Assembly (NCBI GenBank): GCA_023238725.1
Contig: CM041531.1
Location: 16,824,643-16,888,642, forward strand
Origin: Scortum barcoo
Lineage: Eukaryota; Chordata; Actinopteri; Centrarchiformes; Terapontidae
DNA length: 64,000 nt
Reading direction: 5' to 3'
The position numbers and the translations under genes are program-made. Below, one piece after another: positions 58,799 through 64,000 of this stretch; the first letter of the stretch is position 1, and every line of letters starts with the position of its first letter. The notes beneath the pieces were generated by a model. It ran no database searches and was not told the origin of the DNA. It was given only the letters and a program-made list of their open reading frames with translations.

Positions 58799-61700
58799 AT
58801 TGTTGCAGCCGCACTTTGGATATTACTCATTTAATTTCTGACACTATGATAGCCATTCCATCCACCACATTATTACTGCACTAATGCTCCTGCAGAACTT
58901 CCCAATAAAGTAAATCTGAAGTCATGAAAATTGACTGTCTTCTCAACACTCCACATATTGGTCAAGCTACCTCTTAGCATCGGGAGAGAATAAATCCTGC
59001 ACTGGCCATGAATGCACTGTGATTTCTTTTAAGACAAGAAACATTCTTGTTCTTCTTCTTGTACTGACTGATAGTCAGCACTTGTTTCAGTGTGGGAGCT
59101 TAGTTGGCTACAGCCAACAAAGTCTTTGTAGTGAAATATATTTTCAAATGATTTTCACTAAGATAATAGCTCTTAAATACTTAAATGTAATAATACATTA
59201 TTTTTATAATAGCTTTGAGTTTGGATAATGAAAAAAAAAATTTTATATAATGCACTTGTAGTTCCACCTTGTCTTTCATTTTTTAACAATATATATATGT
59301 GGATATGTGAAGGAAGCCGACTTACATGACAGCAGCCATTCTTTGAGACCAGATATCGTGTTATAAAATGATGGACATCTAATTTTGGATGGAGCCTTTA
59401 CATTTCTAAGCTGCCTACACTCTGAGGTTGTCTTGTCGCTCTCTGCATGTTGAAGTGTAGTGAAGGTGACGGAAACCACATTCTTACCTCTGCACCTGTC
59501 GCACTAACAACTCTGAAGTTGCTATCTCACACTGTCTCTTTCTTTGCAGTGACTCTAGTTGTTCCTCCCGCCACTGGTTTCCAGGAGTGTATGCCCTTAA
59601 TCATTGAAAAAGTACCACTTTTCGCTCGACGGTTGTGAATTGCTACTCCACTCTGGTTTGGAAAAACAGTTTTATTCACTTTTTTCTTAGCCAAAGGTAC
59701 CTTGTTACAATATTGAGTATTCAAACATCCAACAGAAAATGTTTGCGGTATTTGTGCAGGATATGAAGGAGCAACTCTATAACAACAATAAATGCACACA
59801 TGCAAACACATCACCAACACACTCATACAGCCAATTTTCTTGCCTCCTGAAAAAGAAGGAGGCCTATTCTGGGTCTCTGGCCTTTATAATGCTCCCTCTC
59901 ATTTCTCCACAGTGCTGTTTGTCCTCTCAGCTGCCTTCCTGCCAACCAGCGCTGCTTTTTCCACTCCCCTGTTCCTCCTGCTATTCTAGCCAAGCTAAGC
60001 CACAACTGTCCCACATGCCATGTCTGCTGGATGTGTGAACAAAGCTCGGAGGGAGCGAGGCAAAAACGGACCTCTTAAGTGAGTCGGACCCAGTCATGCG
60101 GGACGGCTGGAAATGTCTTCCCCTTTGATTCCTCGGGGAACAGAGATGGAAAACAAATGGAGTCTGACTCCCTTATTTTCTCAAGGTCCTGGAAGCGACC
60201 TACCGCTGCTGCGGAACATGGGCTGGAACGCTGATGTTCGCTGTCCGGCCGACGAGGTGTCCAGGGGTTTGTCAGCCCACCACAATGGAAAGGTCCCCTC
60301 AGCCCTCCCCTCTCCCTCATCACCATTCAATCCTAGCCACAGTCCATAGAACAGCCTGCTCAGTGGCACTACTGACAACTCAGTCGGCCTGCTCACACGG
60401 CGATGACCCAGTGAGTAATTGGTCGATATAAGTCGGCAGGCATCGACTTGTGTGGCTTTGCAGGCGGTGATGACTCATTGTGTGTTCGCCCTCACTCGCC
60501 ATGCTGAGGACATGCATTCCTGCTCCAAGAAAAATACCAGATCCTGAGGGATAAAATGGATTTTCACAGAGATGTAAAAATAGCCAGTGAATAATTAATG
60601 CAACAATAACGGCTCACATGCACTCACATTAATCTAATCATTCCGCAGTGGGAATGTGTACATAATAAGAATATTATCTGTCTGCAGTGTGGCTGCCAGC
60701 AGGCTCGGCCCATTTGGCTGCGATCTAACAGAGGAGTTTGGCTACCAGTTATCGCACCGCTGCATCTCAGCAACTGGATAGCTGATTCTGGCAGATGAAT
60801 ACAGGATTTTCATTTTAACACATCAGAGCATCACGTCTGAATTCAACGTTGTGTTAATGATCCAGATCCTAAGAGAGACATAGGGTGGGAAGAGTTACAG
60901 ATAGAGGTTCAAACATGTTTATTCCATGCACATGCAAACATGCACATGATGCAGCACATGCTCACTGCTCCTCTGTTCTGCACTGCTGAATACAAACCTG
61001 GTTTGATGGGGAAGACACAACATTAGGTGCATTGTACTGATCCAGATGCGGTGGTTAAAAAAGAGATATAAAAAGAGAATAAATAAAAAAAGAATATAAA
61101 AAAACACAACATCACATACACTGCAGATCCCTTAATTAATTTTAAAGTAAATCAACCATGGACGTATCTGCCAAATCATAAAATGTTCATATCTGCAAGA
61201 TATTTCATGTTTTCTCTGCAATATCTAATAATGGCAACTAAAGCAACTAAAGCATATTCAGTGTTTTTATGCTCATGTTTAGGCAGTCAAAAAACTTAGC
61301 TAAAGCAGTACAAATGGCTACATGTAAAGTGAAAGACATTGCTAATAGTGATGAACCCAAAGAGATTATTTACCCGACGACAGTTTTCCTCAGCTCTACG
61401 GAGAATTTTGGTATCTTTCAGTTCATTTTGTTTTACATTTTCACAGTATCAGTGCTCTCTCTATATAAAAGCATGTTTTAGAAGACAGAGTTGATATCAA
61501 AACCTCAGCTGCTCTGCACCAAAGTAATGAACAGACAGATATTTCAGTAAAACACGAGTTACCTCAAACTATCTGTTGGTTTATTTAACCTTGACGCCCC
61601 ATGAAAGGCATTCTCTTTTTCAACTCTCTTAGAAAACTATTCCACACCTATATCTGCCCAGTATGACCACAGTCATTTTATTTGCGAATATGGGAAAGTT

Positions 61701-64000
61701 CTCACTCTCACTGCTTGCTGAGTCATTTAGTTGTTAAATACATAGCTTCATGGCACCTTGACAGGAGAGGACTGTATGATGTGAGCATTTTGCTCTCATT
61801 TTTCCAGCCAGTATTATCCCAGCAGGTCACCGATTTGAATACACAACCATATCCTCACAAAGCCACATCTTTAAACCATCGAGGTAATTGTGAGCCATTT
61901 AGATATCACTTTTTATTCATTTTTTAATTTTCTTTCTTTCTGCAGTACCCTCCAGGAAGCATAACGAGCAGCTGAAATCCTGCAGAGACAGGAAATGAAT
62001 TGTGCCTGCAGTGTCAGTAATACTCAAAGCTACAGTATGCTGGTCCAGGAGAGTCTGTCAGGTGGATATGGACATTCACCCAGTCTCCAAACAATAAAAA
62101 AGCAGGACTGAACTTTTAAGAATTGTCATGTCGCTACGTGTTTGCTACTCTACAGCGGCGCTGCTTGTCTGGAAAAAGAAATTTCTCTGTACGTGTGTGT
62201 GTTTGTGTTTCAAGACAATGTACACTTTCTTGTCCTAAAGTCTGACCAACCAACAGGATATAATGCTGAATCATTCTATTATTCTATTATTCTGTTCATG
62301 ATAACATTTATTAAACATACCATTGGAACTTTAAATATGGCATCAAAACACAAGACTGGAACCTGCTATCACTTTTAAACTGAATGATCTGATTGGACAC
62401 TGGACAGTGGCTAAAGTTAAGTTAATTCCCCATAAAGTAAAACAGAGTGATATTTTTAATTATTTCCCTTTCGGAAACCTGTTGAAATAGTTTTTTTTAC
62501 CCCTCTGAGGCTGTCAGGCAACAGCCCTGGCAAGGACATCACTGCTGTCACCAGCTTAAACAGAGTGAATGAAGCTGCCGTGTCAGGGCTCCGCTAATTT
62601 GAAACATCTAAAAACCTTTGTGCCTTGTTCAAATCTATCAACGCCTGTGATGTAATTACATTTTAAATAGGCGCGGGTGATAAATTGAATCTCTATACTG
62701 TTCTGCCCCTAACCAAACTTGATTAATCTATTTTTAATCAGTTGGTGGCAGGGAGGTGCCTTGATGTTTCATTTAACTGAGGCTGACGGCTGAGACAGTC
62801 ATGCCTTTGTCGGATGAGTCCTACTCAACGTGGAGACCCTCGTTGGATACAAAGGAAAAGGCCAGAGATTTTCAAATAATTTGATCATTTCAAAACCCGT
62901 TTGATGCCCCGTTTTCTCTGTGTGAGGACACTGAGCGCTTTCGTGCATCCTAATGATGCTGGTGTGTTTGTGTTTTCATATCTAATAGGCATGGTGATGT
63001 TAAAGAATGACCACGATGAAGCAGCCTGTTCACTTCCCTTAGTGTACAGTAGGTGGGCATTCCAGCTGAGGAGAATAGCTTCTAATTATAGCTGACATGC
63101 ACAGACTCCCCCAGCGTCTTCCTCCTCCCAGTGGTCATACTGGGAAGAGAAACACTTTTAAATAAAGTAACCTTTGGCTCCTCATGTTGCAAATTAAGAA
63201 GTTAAATGCAATGTGAGGCCCTGTGATATGGCGTGGGCTGAATATAGAAATAGTTGCTCTGTTATTTAAGCAGGATGTAGAAACCCTATAGTGATTTCAC
63301 AGATAGTCCCATTAAGTAACTCAAGACTTAAGAACTGCACATCCGTACAAATTCTTGGTAATTTACTTGATTATTTTTATTTCATGCCACTTTATACTTT
63401 TATTATATTACAGTTCAGAGAGAAATATTGGAAATTGTTTCTTTTATTTTATCTTTTTATCTTTTATTTATTTGACACCCACAGTTACCAGTTATTTTAC
63501 AAATTCAGATTTTAGACATACATGTACATACCTCATAAAATATGTAAAATATGATGTAATGTTAGCTGAACATCACCACCTGTGGCAACAAACAGCAGTT
63601 ATGGGAAAAAGGCATGAGGTGACTGATACCTGATCCACATTATTTCATGAAATGACACTTGGTTTAAAAAACTGGACATTTTTGGATGTAATCAGCCCCA
63701 TAAGCTTAAGCACAAGTGATTGATCACTAAATAAACCCAAACATGCAACCTGTAATTCCACAAACTGGTGTTAGTTAATGGTGTGCACCTTTGCTTTGGA
63801 AGTGACATAGTGAGCTAGATAGCTGGACATGCCAACATTTGCTGCTGGCGTCACAGTGGATTAAAACACTGAATATTAAGGTGTAGATCAGAATGATGAT
63901 GCCAATTGAAAAACTGAATGAAACTCTCTCTGTCTTAGTGTCAAGTGTCTGCCCCTGTACTGAAAAGGAAGGTAGTCATGTGATCATAAAATCCACCGTT
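58799..64000. other. non-coding host DNA
   Basis: No supported gene. Short poly-A/T runs lie near 59229-59245 and 61080-61105. Repeat-free, moderately GC-balanced stretches at about 60200-60720 and 62560-62830 contain TAATTA, TTGATTAATC and E-box-like words. They could be conserved non-coding regulatory DNA; this is only an impression from composition. Confidence 0.5.

Overview
The window looks like vertebrate, almost certainly teleost fish, nuclear DNA. The flanks are AT-rich and intron/intergenic-like. They hold CA/GT, AT and CTAT microsatellites, several copies of a dispersed repeat typical of percomorph fish, and a fish-type LINE. No host protein-coding exon, tRNA or rRNA gene could be supported. 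The longest open frames outside the mobile elements are low-complexity or chance frames, so the window reads as a gene desert or a very long intron.

Layout: 1-36217 is non-coding host DNA with simple repeats, three weak transposon-derived fragments, a shuffled block of short duplications (about 14522-15190), a degraded LINE fragment (15664-15856) and two of the three copies of the dispersed fish repeat. 36218-39037 is a minus-strand LINE with endonuclease and reverse-transcriptase remnants. It has an internal deletion and is bracketed by a 12-bp target-site duplication. 39038-41539 is host DNA with another dispersed-repeat copy. 41540-58798 is a large endogenous retrovirus on the minus strand. 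58799-64000 is again non-coding host DNA.

The provirus is the centrepiece. It is about 17.25 kb and has two LTRs of about 1555 bp (58794-57241 as the 5' LTR, 43098-41544 as the 3' LTR). It also has a 4-bp target duplication ACTT, a primer binding site of tRNA-Lys1,2 type two bases inside the 5' LTR, and a purine-rich tract abutting the 3' LTR. Reading along the minus strand the order is: leader; gag (56822-53744) with a macro-domain-like segment at 55696-55196; a single in-frame TGA; protease, reverse transcriptase, RNase H and integrase (53743 to about 50050); a block of about 2.5 kb with at least three extra frames (a cysteine-rich protein, an overlapping small protein, a Trp/Tyr-rich protein); env (about 47410-44954); a frame with four hydrophobic segments (44858-44171); small frames including an Arg-rich one (44134-43113); then the 3' LTR. 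This is a complex retrovirus, larger than typical simple ones. The Lys1,2 primer site, lack of a visible zinc knuckle, long genome and hydrophobic Env leader recall spumaviruses, but I cannot place it in a genus.

The genes are broken by many small frameshifts. The two LTRs, however, differ by about ten 1-6 bp indels and by essentially no substitutions when read side by side. That pattern suggests a young insertion and consensus-sequence indel errors, so at least some frame breaks may not be biological. The same suspicion applies to the shuffled block near 14.5-15.2 kb.
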